A stretch of DNA of 64,000 bases from Bog-756 sp963841885 (lineage in GTDB: Bacteria; Actinomycetota; Acidimicrobiia; Acidimicrobiales; RAAP-2), in assembly GCA_963841885.1 (NCBI GenBank), contig CAWJEK010000008.1, forward strand, positions 205,155-269,154, given 5' to 3'. How positions within the stretch are numbered: position 1 is the first letter of the stretch; each line of letters opens with the position of its first letter. The notes beneath the pieces were generated by a model, which had not been told where the DNA came from, did no database searches, and saw nothing but the letters and a program-made list of their open reading frames with translations. The translations under genes and the position numbers were made by a program. Of the stretch, positions 52,817 through 63,360 are shown in pieces.

Positions 52817-53656
52817 TCAGTCGCGGGCGGCGTCGAAGCGGTAGCCGACACCGCGGATGGTGGTGATCAGCTTGGGGTTCGAGGGGTCCTCCTCGATGTG
52901 GGTGCGCAGGCGCTTGATGTGCACGTCGAGCGTCTTCGTGTCGCCGAAGTAGTCCGAACCCCAGATTCGGTCGATCAGGACGTCGCGGGTCAGGAGGCGA
53001 CCGGAGTTCTCCATCAGCAGACTCAGCAGTTCGAACTCCTTGCGGCGCAGATGGACCTCTTCGCCGCGGATGAAGACGAGGTGACGGTCGACGTCGACCT
53101 GGATTCCTCCGCCGTCGAGGATCGACCCCGCATCGGGCCGCCGCTCCGGTGTCCGGGCCTTGTCGCCATCGACCGCTCCGGCCACGGCTCCGTCGTCGAC
53201 CGCCTCGCCCTCGGCCGGCGTGCGCCGGAGCACCGCCCGCATCCGGGCCACGAGCTCGCGCAGGCGGTACGGCTTGGTCACGTAGTCGTCGGCCCCCACC
53301 TCGAGCCCGACCACGGTGTCGATCTCGGTGCCCTTGGCGGTGACCATGATGATCGGGACGGTCGAATGGGCCCGGATCGATCGGCACACGTCGATGCCGG
53401 ACAGGCGGGGGAGCATGAGGTCGAGGAGGACCAGGTCGGGCTCGACCTCGGCGAAGAGCCGCAGCGCCTCGGTGCCGTCGGTGGCCACGGTCACGTCGAA
53501 GCCCTCCCGGGCGAGCCCGATCACCAGGGCGTCGACGAACGACTCGTCGTCCTCCGCCAGGAGCACCCGGGTCTGGGTCGGAACCTCGACGGCCGCCTTT
53601 CCGCTCCCGCTCTTGGTCACGCCCTCACTCTTGCTCAACTGTCGTGTCTTGGCCAC
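52817..53656 (-). CDS. regX3: OmpR/PhoB-family response regulator, RegX3-like
   Basis: The 279-residue protein has a receiver domain (Asp79 in LVLLDLMLPRLSG, VTAKG, Lys in YVTKPYRLRE), a linker of about 45 residues rich in Asp and Ala, and a C-terminal winged helix (RKEFELLSLLMENSGRLLTRDVLIDRIWG, DVHIKRLRTHIEEDP). In mycobacteria and relatives RegX3 controls phosphate uptake genes. It is 19 bp after the kinase gene in one operon. The N-terminus carries about 25 extra residues, so a GTG 12 codons in could be the true start. Confidence 0.9.
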   Translation of the reverse strand: MAKTRQLSKSEGVTKSGSGKAAVEVPTQTRVLLAEDDESFVDALVIGLAREGFDVTVATDGTEALRLFAEVEPDLVLLDLMLPRLSGIDVCRSIRAHSTVPIIMVTAKGTEIDTVVGLEVGADDYVTKPYRLRELVARMRAVLRRTPAEGEAVDDGAVAGAVDGDKARTPERRPDAGSILDGGGIQVDVDRHLVFIRGEEVHLRRKEFELLSLLMENSGRLLTRDVLIDRIWGSDYFGDTKTLDVHIKRLRTHIEEDPSNPKLITTIRGVGYRFDAARD

Positions 53657-53675
53657 CGGTTCGCAGACTCCTCGC

Positions 53676-54914
<1,239 letters not shown>

Positions 54915-54972
54915 GGCCCCAGTGTGACAGGCCCCGGCCGTCAGGGTGACCGTGGTTGCAAGCTATGGGAAA

Positions 54973-55000
54973 ACATAGAAAAACATGAAATACATTGAAA
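54973..55000. promoter_or_regulatory. Three helically phased direct repeats between senX3 and the secretion operon
   Basis: ACATAGAAA (54973), ACATGAAA (54983) and ACATTGAAA (54992) repeat with 10- and 9-bp spacing in a very AT-rich stretch, unlike anything around it. Phased direct repeats are the usual form of OmpR/PhoB-family sites, so this may be an autoregulatory RegX3 site that also controls the divergent operon. The exact -10 and -35 boxes are unclear. Confidence 0.45.
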
Positions 55001-55029
55001 GGTGTTGGAAGTTTACGTAGGGTGGGCGC

Positions 55030-55347
55030 ATGCCCGCACTCCTCCCCGCCACCGTCGCCCACCCCGTCCTGTTCATCGTCTCGATGAGCCCGGACCCCAG
55101 CCAGCTACCCGGTGGTCAGGTCCTCCAGAAGCTGACGGACGGGCTCGGAGGTTGGGCCCTGGCCCTCTCACTCGTGGGCCTGCTCATCGGGGCGGCCGCC
55201 TGGGCGCTCGGCGCCCACAGTCAGAACTACCAGCAGTCCTACAGCGGCCGGAAGGCCGTCCTGGTGTCGGGATTCGCCGCGTTGCTCATCGGCGCCGGAC
55301 CGGCCATCGTCAACTTCTTCTTCGCCACCGGTCAGGGGGTGCACTGA
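55030..55347 (+). CDS. Small two-helix membrane protein, TrbC/VirB2- or DUF6112-like
   Basis: The 105-residue product begins with a hydrophobic signal-like stretch, then GGQVLQKLTDGLGGWALALSLVGLLIGAAAWALGAHSQNYQQSYSGRKAVLVSGFAALLIGAGPAIVNFFF in two helices joined by a short polar loop. That is the pilin-like layout of TrbC/VirB2 proteins; actinobacterial transfer regions carry very similar proteins annotated DUF6112. It would assemble as a membrane or pilus-like subunit. It is the first gene of the operon; its stop abuts the next GTG. Confidence 0.65.
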   Translation: MPALLPATVAHPVLFIVSMSPDPSQLPGGQVLQKLTDGLGGWALALSLVGLLIGAAAWALGAHSQNYQQSYSGRKAVLVSGFAALLIGAGPAIVNFFFATGQGVH

Positions 55348-56918
55348 GTGACCCCGTTCCTCGCGGCAACCGTCCCCGGGGTGCCAGCCGCCGCATGCAC
55401 GGCCGCCTCCGGCGCTCTGGGCGCCGCGTGGTGCGACGGTCGGGAGCGTCGCCGGCTCGGTGGTCAGCTCGGCCGTCGGGTTCGGCGTGGGAAGCGTCCT
55501 CGACGCGGTCAGCAGCTGGGTCACGAGTGGAGCGGTGTGGTTGCTCGGCCAGATCGGCGGCGTGCTCTCGTCGTCCACGGCGATCGATCTCGGGGCCCCG
55601 TGGTTCCGTACCCACTACGCCACCATGGCGGGGCTCGCCGCCGTCGTGGTCCTCCCCCTGCTCCTGCTCGGTGTCCTGCAGGCCCTGTACCGCCAGAGTG
55701 CGTCGATGCTGCTGCGCACCGTGCTGATCAACGTCCCCCTCGCCGTGTTGCTCACCGCCGTCTCGGTGACCCTCGTCCAACTCGGCCTGGCCGTTACCGA
55801 CGCCATGTCCGCCGCGGTGTCCGGTGGCAGCGGCGTCGACGCCGGCCACTTCATGGCGACGGTCGCCACCGCCCTCGCCCCCACGGCCGCCACCGGCCAG
55901 ACCGGGGCGCCGACGTTCGTGCTCTTCCTCGGCGGGATCGCCGTGGTGGCCGGGGCCGTCATGCTCTGGATCGAGCTGCTGTTGCGGGCCGCCGCCGTCT
56001 ACGTGGCCGTGCTCTTCCTGCCTCTCGCTCTCGCCGGACTGGCGTGGCCGGCCATCTCCCACTGGAGTCGGCGGCTGGCCGACACGCTGGCCGCACTGGT
56101 GCTGTCGAAGCTCGTCATCGTGGCCGTACTCAGCCTCGCCGTCGGGGCCCTGGCATCAGGAACCGGCTCGACCCCCTCGGGCGCCACGGCCTCGGGTGGC
56201 GGCTTCGCCTCGGTGCTGGGCGGTGCCGCGCTGCTGTTGTTGGCCGCACTGGCGCCGTGGTCGCTGTTCCGGATCCTGCCGTTCCTGGAGGCCGGAGCCG
56301 TCGGTCACCTCGAGGGCCTCAGCCAGCGGGCCCGGCACCTGGCCTCCGCACCGGTCGCCGGCCTGGCCAACGTGGCCCTGCCGCGCCGCCACCGCCGGAT
56401 CGATGGCCGCCGGCCCGGTCGGGGTGGTCGGGGTGACCGCCGCCGGGCGTGCCACCGGCGGAGGAGGAGGCGGCGGCAACTTCCGGGCAGGCGGCATCGG
56501 TGGAGTGGGTTCCGGTGGCTCACCGGGCCGTGGCCCCGACGGTTTCGCCGACGCGCTCCCCACCGGGAGTGACGACCCGTGGGGAGGCGGCGCCGGCGGA
56601 GGAGGCGTAGCCGGTGGATCCTCCGACCCCCGGCCGTGGGAGCCGGGCGGCTCGATCCCCCTCCTGACCCCCCATCCCCACTCGGCGCTGACGAACCGGC
56701 GACTGGCCGACCTGGCCGCCGGCCGCGACCCGTTCGCCGAGGGCCCTCCTCCCCTGGCGCGACGCGGTGACGGTGTTCCGCCCATGCCCCCCGGCGTGTC
56801 CTACGTCGCCCCGCTACCCCGGCAGACCGGTGCCCTGCGCCAGGACCACCTGGGCCGGGACCACCTGGGCCCAGTGCTCATCGGTGGGGATCAGCGACCT
56901 GACCGGTCGGACCGGTGA
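55348..56918 (+). CDS. TrbL/VirB6-like polytopic channel protein, two apparent frameshifts
   Basis: The core (from about 55460) has six or seven helices, including FRTHYATMAGLAAVVVLPLLLLGVLQAL and MLWIELLLRAAAVYVAVLFLPLALAGLAWP, matching the TrbL/VirB6 family that forms the inner-membrane channel. A Gly-rich tail (RATGGGGGGGNFRAGG) ends exactly at a GTGA overlap with the next gene. The start (GTG 55348, abutting the previous stop), core and tail lie in three frames. Removing one base near 55428-55433 and one near 56378-56386 joins them into 522 residues. Confidence 0.6.
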
Positions 56919-58447
56919 GCGACGACTCCGAGGGTGCGCGTTCGCGGGTCCGCTACCGCTTCCCACCCCTGGAGCGCCGCGGCGTCATCGCCGGATGGCG
57001 GGCGGGCCAGGTCGCGGCGGTCGCCGCCGGCCTGGTGTTGGCCGTGCTGTCCCTCCGCAGCCGGCCGTCGCTGCCCGGCGTGCTCGTGGCCGTGGCCTGG
57101 GTCGGCGGCGCGGTGGTCCTCGCGTTCTGGCCGATCGCCGGGCGCACCGGCGAGCAGTGGCTTCCCGTGCTCGTGCGATGGGCGTGGGCCGGGGTCACCG
57201 GGCACCGCGTCGTCGCCGCCCGGGGGCCGGCCGCGGGCGCCGTGGCCACGATCACCACGGCACCCGGTGGACAGCCGGCCCGCCGGCCGGCGTCGGGCAC
57301 CCGACCGAGCCCGCACTCGGTCTTCGACGGGCTCCATCTCCGTGCCGCCCCACCGGGACCCGACGGCCCGGGCATCGGAGTCCTGGAGGATGAGCGGGCC
57401 CGGACCGTGACGGCGGTGCTCGAGGTCCGCGGTCACAGCTTCGCCCTGCTCGGACCCGTCGAGCAGGACGCCCGCGTGGCCGCCTGGGCCCGGGTACTGG
57501 CGTCGCTGGCCCGCGAGGGTTCGGCCGTCCACCGCCTCCAGTGGGTGGAATCGTGCCTGCCCGACGACGGTCGTGCCGTCCGATCCCACCTCGAGGAGCA
57601 CGGTGTGCTCGACGCCGACTCGCCGGCGGCCCGCTCCTACCGGCACCTGCTCGACGAGTCGTCGCCCGTCACCCGTCGTCACCGCGTGCTGGTGGCGGTG
57701 TCCGTGCACCGCGGCCAGTCGTCGCGGGCCGTGCGGGCGTCCGGGGGCGGCCTCCAGGGCGCCACGACCGTGCTGGTCCGGGAGATGGCTGCGGTGCGGA
57801 CCACGATGGCCGGCTCGGACATCGAGGTCGAGGGAGTGCTGGATCGCCATGGCTTCGCCGAGGCGATCTCCGGCGCCCTCCGCCCCGGACCGGCCGGACC
57901 CGTCTGGGCGCCGGTCACGGTGGGGTACCCGGGTGGCGTCCCGTGGCCCATGGGCACCGAGGCGGGCTGGGAGTCGGTGCACACCGACGGCACCTGGCAC
58001 GCCACCTACTGGGTGGCCGAATGGCCGCGGGTCGACGTCCACCCCGACTTCCTCGGCCCCCTCCTGTTCGCACCGCTGCGTCGGACCCTCGCCGTGGTGA
58101 TGGAACCCGTCGACCCCACGCGGGCGGCACGACAGGTGGCCCAGGCCCGCACGGCGGGGATGGCCGACGGCGAACTGCGCCGGCGGAACGGCTTCCTGAC
58201 CTCGGCCCGCCACACCCGGGAGCGGGAGAGCGTCGACGAACGAGATGTCGAACTCGCCGACGGCCACGCCCAATTCCGGTTCTCGGGCTACCTCGGGGTC
58301 ACGGCCGACGACGCCGACAGCCTGGCCGAGGCGTGTGCCTCCCTCGAACAGGCCGCCGGACAGGCCCGACTCGACGTCCGGCGCCTGTTCGGCCAGCAGG
58401 GCTCCGCCCTGCTCTGCGTCCTGCCCACCGGCCGGGGCCTGTCGTGA
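56915..58447 (+). CDS. SCO6880-family protein: N-terminal half of a split VirB4-like ATPase
   Basis: The 510-residue protein has RYRFPPLERRGVIAGWRAGQ and two membrane helices (about 28-70), then a large soluble alpha/beta domain without a P-loop. Its end (DDADSLAEACASLEQAAGQ, RRLFGQQGSALLCVLPTGRGL) resembles the region of VirB4/TraC proteins just before their ATPase domain. I recognise the actinobacterial SCO6880 type. The following gene supplies the missing ATPase. Both ends overlap neighbours by GTGA. Confidence 0.65.
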   Translation: MSDDSEGARSRVRYRFPPLERRGVIAGWRAGQVAAVAAGLVLAVLSLRSRPSLPGVLVAVAWVGGAVVLAFWPIAGRTGEQWLPVLVRWAWAGVTGHRVVAARGPAAGAVATITTAPGGQPARRPASGTRPSPHSVFDGLHLRAAPPGPDGPGIGVLEDERARTVTAVLEVRGHSFALLGPVEQDARVAAWARVLASLAREGSAVHRLQWVESCLPDDGRAVRSHLEEHGVLDADSPAARSYRHLLDESSPVTRRHRVLVAVSVHRGQSSRAVRASGGGLQGATTVLVREMAAVRTTMAGSDIEVEGVLDRHGFAEAISGALRPGPAGPVWAPVTVGYPGGVPWPMGTEAGWESVHTDGTWHATYWVAEWPRVDVHPDFLGPLLFAPLRRTLAVVMEPVDPTRAARQVAQARTAGMADGELRRRNGFLTSARHTRERESVDERDVELADGHAQFRFSGYLGVTADDADSLAEACASLEQAAGQARLDVRRLFGQQGSALLCVLPTGRGLS

Positions 58448-59779
58448 GCCCGGCCTGGTCGTCGCGTCTGCGCCCGGGCTGCCGGCCCACGTGGCCACCA
58501 CCCGCCACCTGTGCGCCGCCTATCCCCTCGTGGCGGAGGCCGGCCTCGGCCACCAGGGCGTCCTCATCGGGCGCGACGTGTTGGGCGGATCGTTCGTCTA
58601 CGACCCGTTCGCGCTCTACCGGGCCGGGGTCGTGACGAATCCCAACATGGTGGTGATCGGACAGATCGGCCGGGGCAAGAGCAGCTTCGTCAAGTCGTAC
58701 CTGTGGCGTCAGGCGGTATTCGGGCGGAGTGCCTGGGTGATCGATCCCAAGGGAGAGTACGGGCCCCTCTGCGAGGCCTGGGGTGTCGTACCGGTCGCCC
58801 TGCGGCCCGGGGGGCCCGTCCGACTGAACCCCTTGGACACGGCCCACGCCACCGGTGACGGCCGGGGCGACGACGACGTTCCCGACGGCCCGGCGATGCG
58901 GCGGACGGCGCTGTGCGCCTCTTTGGCGGTGTCGTGCCTCGGACGGGACCTCCTGCCCCGCGAGCGGGCGGCCATCGACGCCGCTCTCGACGCGGCCACG
59001 GCCCGGGCGGCGGCCGGTGGGTGGGGGGGTCACCGACGCTCCCCCAGGTGGTCGACGCGCTCCTCGACCCGGAGGAGCGGGCCGCCGCCGATCTGGCGAC
59101 CACCCACCGCGAACTCGTCGAGGACGGTCGGGACGTGGCCCTCGAACTGCGTCGACTCGTCCACGGCGACCTGCGGGGCATGTTCGACGGACCGACGACC
59201 GACGGACTCCGGCTCGACGGTCCCCTCGTCGTACTCGACCTGTCCGCCGTCTACCACTCCCCGGCCCTGGGGGTGCTCATGGCCTGTGCGGCGGCGTGGC
59301 TGCAGAGCGCGGTCCAGGCCCGGCACCGCAACCGGATCCTGCTCGTGGTGGACGAGGCGTGGGCCATCCTGGGCAACCTCGGGGTGGCCCGCTGGCTCCA
59401 GTCCTCGTGGAAGCTGTCGCGGGCGATGGGGGTGGCCAACATCGCCGTGCTCCACCGGCTCTCCGACCTGGCCTCGGTGGGGGCGGCCGGGAGTGAGCAG
59501 GTGGGCCTGGCCGAAGGCCTGCTGGCCGACTCGGAGACCCGGGTCGTCTACGCCCAGTCCCCCGGTGAGGTGGTACGCACCGGCGAACTGCTGGGGCTCA
59601 CCGACACCGAGGCCGACCTGGTCAGCACCCTCCCACGGGGCACCGCGTTGTGGAAGGTGGGTCGACGTTCGTTCCTGGTCGAGCACCGGCTCGGGCGCGG
59701 CGAGGCGTGGCTGGTCGACACCGACCGGGCGATGGCCGACGTCGACGGGCTCGAGGCGTCGGCCCCGGTGGCCTGGTGA
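58444..59779 (+). CDS. VirB4/TraC-like secretion ATPase domain, two apparent frameshifts
   Basis: Recognisable parts are HVATTRHLCAAYPLVAEAGLGHQGVLIG, the Walker A VVIGQIGRGKSSFVKSYLWRQ, VIDPKGEYGPLCEAW and the Walker B LLVVDEAWAILGN. VirB4 ATPases power pilus assembly and transport at the inner membrane. The GTG start overlaps the previous stop. One base is missing near 58473-58478 and one in the G run 59023-59029. Adding both gives 445 residues in one frame, ending in a GTGA overlap with the coupling protein gene. Confidence 0.68.
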
Positions 59780-61274
59780 CGGCGGCCACGGCCGCCGCCC
59801 TCGGGATCGGAGCCGTCGCCGTCACCGTGGCGGCGCTGGCCGGACCCGGGCGACCCCGGCACCCGGTCCACCGTGGCCGGGGCGGGCGCTTCCGGCCCCG
59901 AAGCCGTCCCCGGCGCCGGCGCCGCCCGGACGCCCGGGTCGGCGCCCGCTGGGCCCGTGGCGCGGACCTGGGCGACCTGGTGGTCCGCTCGCCCGGGGCC
60001 CCGCCGGTGGGGCGCCTGGTGCTCGGTCACATGGGTCGTCGCCTGGTGGCGGCCGAACGGGCCCAGTCGGTCATCGTGTTCGGGCCCACCCAGTCGCACA
60101 AGACCACCGGGTTCGCGGTCCCGGCCATCCTCGGATGGACGGGACCGGTGGTAGCGGCCAGCGTGAAGGGGGACCTGCTCGAGCACACGGTCGGGCACCG
60201 GTCCACCGTCGGCCGGGTCCACTGCTTCGATCCCACCGGCGTCACGGGACGTCCGGTGGTCACCTGGTCGCCCCTGCCGGAGTCGCGTACGTGGCCCGGG
60301 GCCCGGAGGGCGGCGGCCACGCTCACCGAGGTCGGGCGGTCCCAGGTCGGCTCGATGGCCGACGGCGACTTCTGGTACGCCACGGCCGCACGCCTGCTGG
60401 CGCCGCTGCTCTTCGCCGCGGCCTGCGGTGGGAGGGACATGGCCGACGTCGTGCACTGGGTGGAGACCGGCGAGGAGGAGGAGGTGCTCGACCTCCTGGG
60501 GTGGGCGGGCGTGAGCGCGGCGGTCGATGCCGCCCGGTCGGCGTTCGGGAAGGAGGAGCGCCAGCGCAGTTCGATCGTGACGACGCTGGAGACCCTGCTC
60601 GAGCCGTTCGCCGGGGCAGTCCCGTCCGGGGCGACCGGATTCGACGCCGCCGCCCTGCTCACCGGTTCGGACACGCTGTACCTCTGTGCCCCGGCCCACG
60701 ACCAGCGGCGGCTGACACCGCTGTTCGTGGGTGTCCTCCGGGCCGTACTCGACGGGGCCTACGACCTCGTCGCCCGCACCGGGCGGCCCCTCGAGCCACC
60801 TCTCCTGGTGGTGCTCGACGAGGCGGCCAACATCGCCCCGGTATCCGATCTCGACGCCCTGGCCGCCACCGCCGCCGGGCACGGCATCCAACTGGTCACC
60901 GTCTGGCACGACCTGGCCCAGATCACCGCCCGCTTCGGCCCCCGGGCGACGACGGTGGTCAACAACCACCGGGCGAAGCTCTTCCTGTCCGGCATCTCCG
61001 ATCCGACGACCCTCGACTACGCCAGCCACCTGGTGGGGGACGAGGAGCGCCACCTGCCGGCCACCACGTCGGGAGGGCGGTCGGGTCCCAGCACCACCCA
61101 CTCACCCACGTTGCGCCGTCGGCCCCGCCCGACGCCCTCCGCCGGACTCCCCCCGGCGGAGCCGTCCTCGTCTACCGGCACCTGGCCCCGGCCCGCCTCA
61201 CGTTGCGCCCGTGGTTCGACGATCCGTGGCTGGCGGCCCGGGCGGCCACGCCGGGTCCGACCGGGGACGGATAG
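59776..61274 (+). CDS. VirD4/TraG-like coupling ATPase, one apparent frameshift
   Basis: An N-terminal helix and a basic Arg-rich stretch precede the P-loop FGPTQSHKTTGFAVPAILGW, VVAASVKGDLL, the Walker B LLVVLDEAANIAPVSDLD and LVTVWHDLAQITARFG, all typical of TraG/VirD4 coupling proteins. The end PGGAVLVYRHLAPARLTLRPWFDDPW is also canonical but in another frame. One missing C near 61105-61107 restores a 499-residue protein. These ATPases recruit DNA or protein substrates to the type IV channel. No relaxase lies nearby, so the substrate is open. Confidence 0.72.
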
Positions 61275-61333
61275 TCGCTCCCGACGGTGCCGTGGCGGCT
61301 CTCACGCCGATGACGGGTCGGCACCCGGGTGCG

Positions 61334-62176
61334 TCAGTGGAGCCAGTCCGAGGTCATCCCCACGACGGCCGAACCGTCGTGATCACTCAGCTTGTAGCCG
61401 CAGAACGTCTTCGCCCAGTGCGACGTCTGATGGCGGAACGAGGCCGAGTCGGTGACCATGGCCGTCAGGATGACGTCGGCCACGTCGTCGCCCGTCTGGA
61501 CCGCCTGGGGGTCACCGAACTCCGCCATGACGTGGTTCAGGTAGCCCTTCATGGCCGGCGTGTAGTCACCCCCCTCGGCGAACAACCGGTCGACGTCGGC
61601 CCCGACATTGTTGACGAACTCGGTCGCCACCGGACCGGGCTCGATGACCGCCACGTGGACCCCGACGGTGGCGGCCACCGGCGCCAGGCTCTCCATGAAG
61701 CCCTCGACGGCGAACTTGGCCGCGCAGTAGGCCTCGTTGAAGGGCTGGCCCACCACGCCACCCACGCTGGTGACCGTGATGACCCGCCCCCACGAGGCGC
61801 GCAGATGGGGCATGGCCGCCTTGGTGCACGACACCACGCCGAAGAAGTTGACCTCCATGACCGATCGCATCTCGTCCATCGAGACCTGTTCGATGGTGCC
61901 CACGAACCCCCGGCCGGCGTTGTTCACCAGCACGTCGAGCGATCCGTGGTCGGCCGCCACGGCATCGATGCAGGCGACGACGGCGGCCTCGTCCACGACG
62001 TCGAGGGCTCGGATGTCGAGGGTGACCCCGGCCGCCTCCGCGGCGGCCCGTAGCGCGCCGTCCTTCGACGGGTCACGCAGCGTCGCCACCACGGTGAACC
62101 CGTGTCTGGCGGCGGCGACGGCGGACGACAGGCCGATTCCGGTGGACGTTCCGGTGATCAGGGCGACAGGCGGCAT
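61334..62176 (-). CDS. Short-chain dehydrogenase/reductase
   Basis: The 280-residue protein has the classical SDR motifs: cofactor loop LITGTSTGIGLSSA, LVNNAGRGFVG, the catalytic Ser in VTSVGG and YCAAK (Tyr and Lys). Residues after the loop (ATLRDPSK) suggest NADP preference. It oxidises or reduces an alcohol/ketone whose identity is unknown. The ATG has a GAGGAAAGG site. It converges on the secretion operon with a 59-bp gap. Confidence 0.9.
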   Translation of the reverse strand: MPPVALITGTSTGIGLSSAVAAARHGFTVVATLRDPSKDGALRAAAEAAGVTLDIRALDVVDEAAVVACIDAVAADHGSLDVLVNNAGRGFVGTIEQVSMDEMRSVMEVNFFGVVSCTKAAMPHLRASWGRVITVTSVGGVVGQPFNEAYCAAKFAVEGFMESLAPVAATVGVHVAVIEPGPVATEFVNNVGADVDRLFAEGGDYTPAMKGYLNHVMAEFGDPQAVQTGDDVADVILTAMVTDSASFRHQTSHWAKTFCGYKLSDHDGSAVVGMTSDWLH

Positions 62177-62441
62177 GGTGGGACCCTTTCCTCGAGGTTG
62201 CCTTCAGCCTAGGGAAGGCCCGGCCGGGCGGTAGGGCCGAATTGCCGGTAGGGATGTGACCGCCCGCCGTGGCCCCTGCGCCTCCCGCCCTACCGGGACA
62301 CCGCGGGCGGTCGAGGGTGCCCGGGTCGGGGATGCCCCCGAAGAACCGGTCGATGCCGTCGAGCCGAAGAAATCGGCGGTCGGGCTGGTGCCGAGTCCCG
62401 GAGCAGGGGGAAGAGGGACCCCATCCCGTGCGTCCGTCAGG

Positions 62442-63314
62442 TCAGAGCGAGGCGGCGCGTTCCTGGACCGGCAGCAGGCCGTCGAGTTGGGTGCGCACCG
62501 AGTCCTCGTCCATGGGTAGGAGCAGGGCGGCGACCGCGTCGGCCCCGGCCTCCGCGTAGCGGGCGGCGATGTCGGCGTCCAGCGGCTGGAAGTAGGGGCA
62601 GACGGTGATCGTCACGTCCGACCGGCTGCGGCCCTCGTCGGCCAGGTATCCGTCGAGGGTGGCGAGCGGCGCGGCCAGCTCGTCCGGGGCGCGGTTGAAG
62701 GTGTGCCAGCCGTGACCGGCCCGGGCCACCCGGCGCAGGGCGGCGTCCGACTCCCCGCCGATGTGGATGGGGACGGGGGACTGGACGGGCTTCGGGAACA
62801 TCTGGCACGGGTTCAGCGAGTAGAACTCGCCCTCGTAGGACGAGGTCTCTTCCGTCCAGAGCGTGGTGAGCACCTCGAGGTACTCGTCGGTGCGCCGACC
62901 CCGCTGCGGCCACGGCACGTTGACGGCCCGGAACTCCTCCTCCAGCCAGCCCACCCCGATCCCGAGGTCGACCCGACCGTCCGACAGCCAGTCCAGGGTG
63001 GCCACCTGCTTGGCCGTGTACACGGGATTGCGTTGGGGCAGCAGCACCATCGCCGTCCCGAGGCGGACCGTCGACGTGTGGCCGGCGAGGAACGCCAGGG
63101 TGTCGAGTGGCTCGAGCAGACCCGAGCCGGGAGGGGCCGGGATCCTGCCGTCGTCGGCGTACGGGTACGACGACGCGTACTCCTCGAACAGCACCACGTG
63201 CTCGCCCACCCACACCGCGGCGATGCCCCGTTCCTCGGCCTCGCGGCCGATACAGGCCAGCAGGTCGGGGGTGCAGATCGGTGTGGCGGTGGGGACCCAG
63301 AGTTCGACGCGCAT
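62442..63314 (-). CDS. LLM-class F420-dependent oxidoreductase
   Basis: The 290-residue luciferase-like protein has AAVWVGEHVVLFEEY, LGTAMVLLPQRNPVYTAKQVATLDWLSDGRVDLGIGVGWLEEEF and PVPIHIGGESDAALRRVARAGHGWH, matching the TIGR03619-type F420 group like the gene at 44994. It is the third LLM protein in the window. A small inverted repeat (AGGTAGACCT) lies just before the start. The amidase fragment upstream is on the same strand and could share its transcript. Confidence 0.88.
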   Translation of the reverse strand: MRVELWVPTATPICTPDLLACIGREAEERGIAAVWVGEHVVLFEEYASSYPYADDGRIPAPPGSGLLEPLDTLAFLAGHTSTVRLGTAMVLLPQRNPVYTAKQVATLDWLSDGRVDLGIGVGWLEEEFRAVNVPWPQRGRRTDEYLEVLTTLWTEETSSYEGEFYSLNPCQMFPKPVQSPVPIHIGGESDAALRRVARAGHGWHTFNRAPDELAAPLATLDGYLADEGRSRSDVTITVCPYFQPLDADIAARYAEAGADAVAALLLPMDEDSVRTQLDGLLPVQERAASL

Positions 63315-63360
63315 GGAACAGGTCTACCTGATCCGGCCGGGTCCGGGGGTACCCCTGAGG

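Noticed and set aside
54915..61274. Integrated conjugative element or prophage
   Set aside because: No integrase, relaxase, replication gene, tRNA-associated repeat or change in base composition was seen, and both borders are ordinary genes. I treat it as a fixed operon unless sequence outside the window shows otherwise.
55348..61274. Programmed ribosomal frameshifting in the secretion genes
   Set aside because: The five shift sites have both directions and no common slippery heptamer, and equivalent shifts occur in purB, purC and glnK. Sequence error explains all of them more simply.
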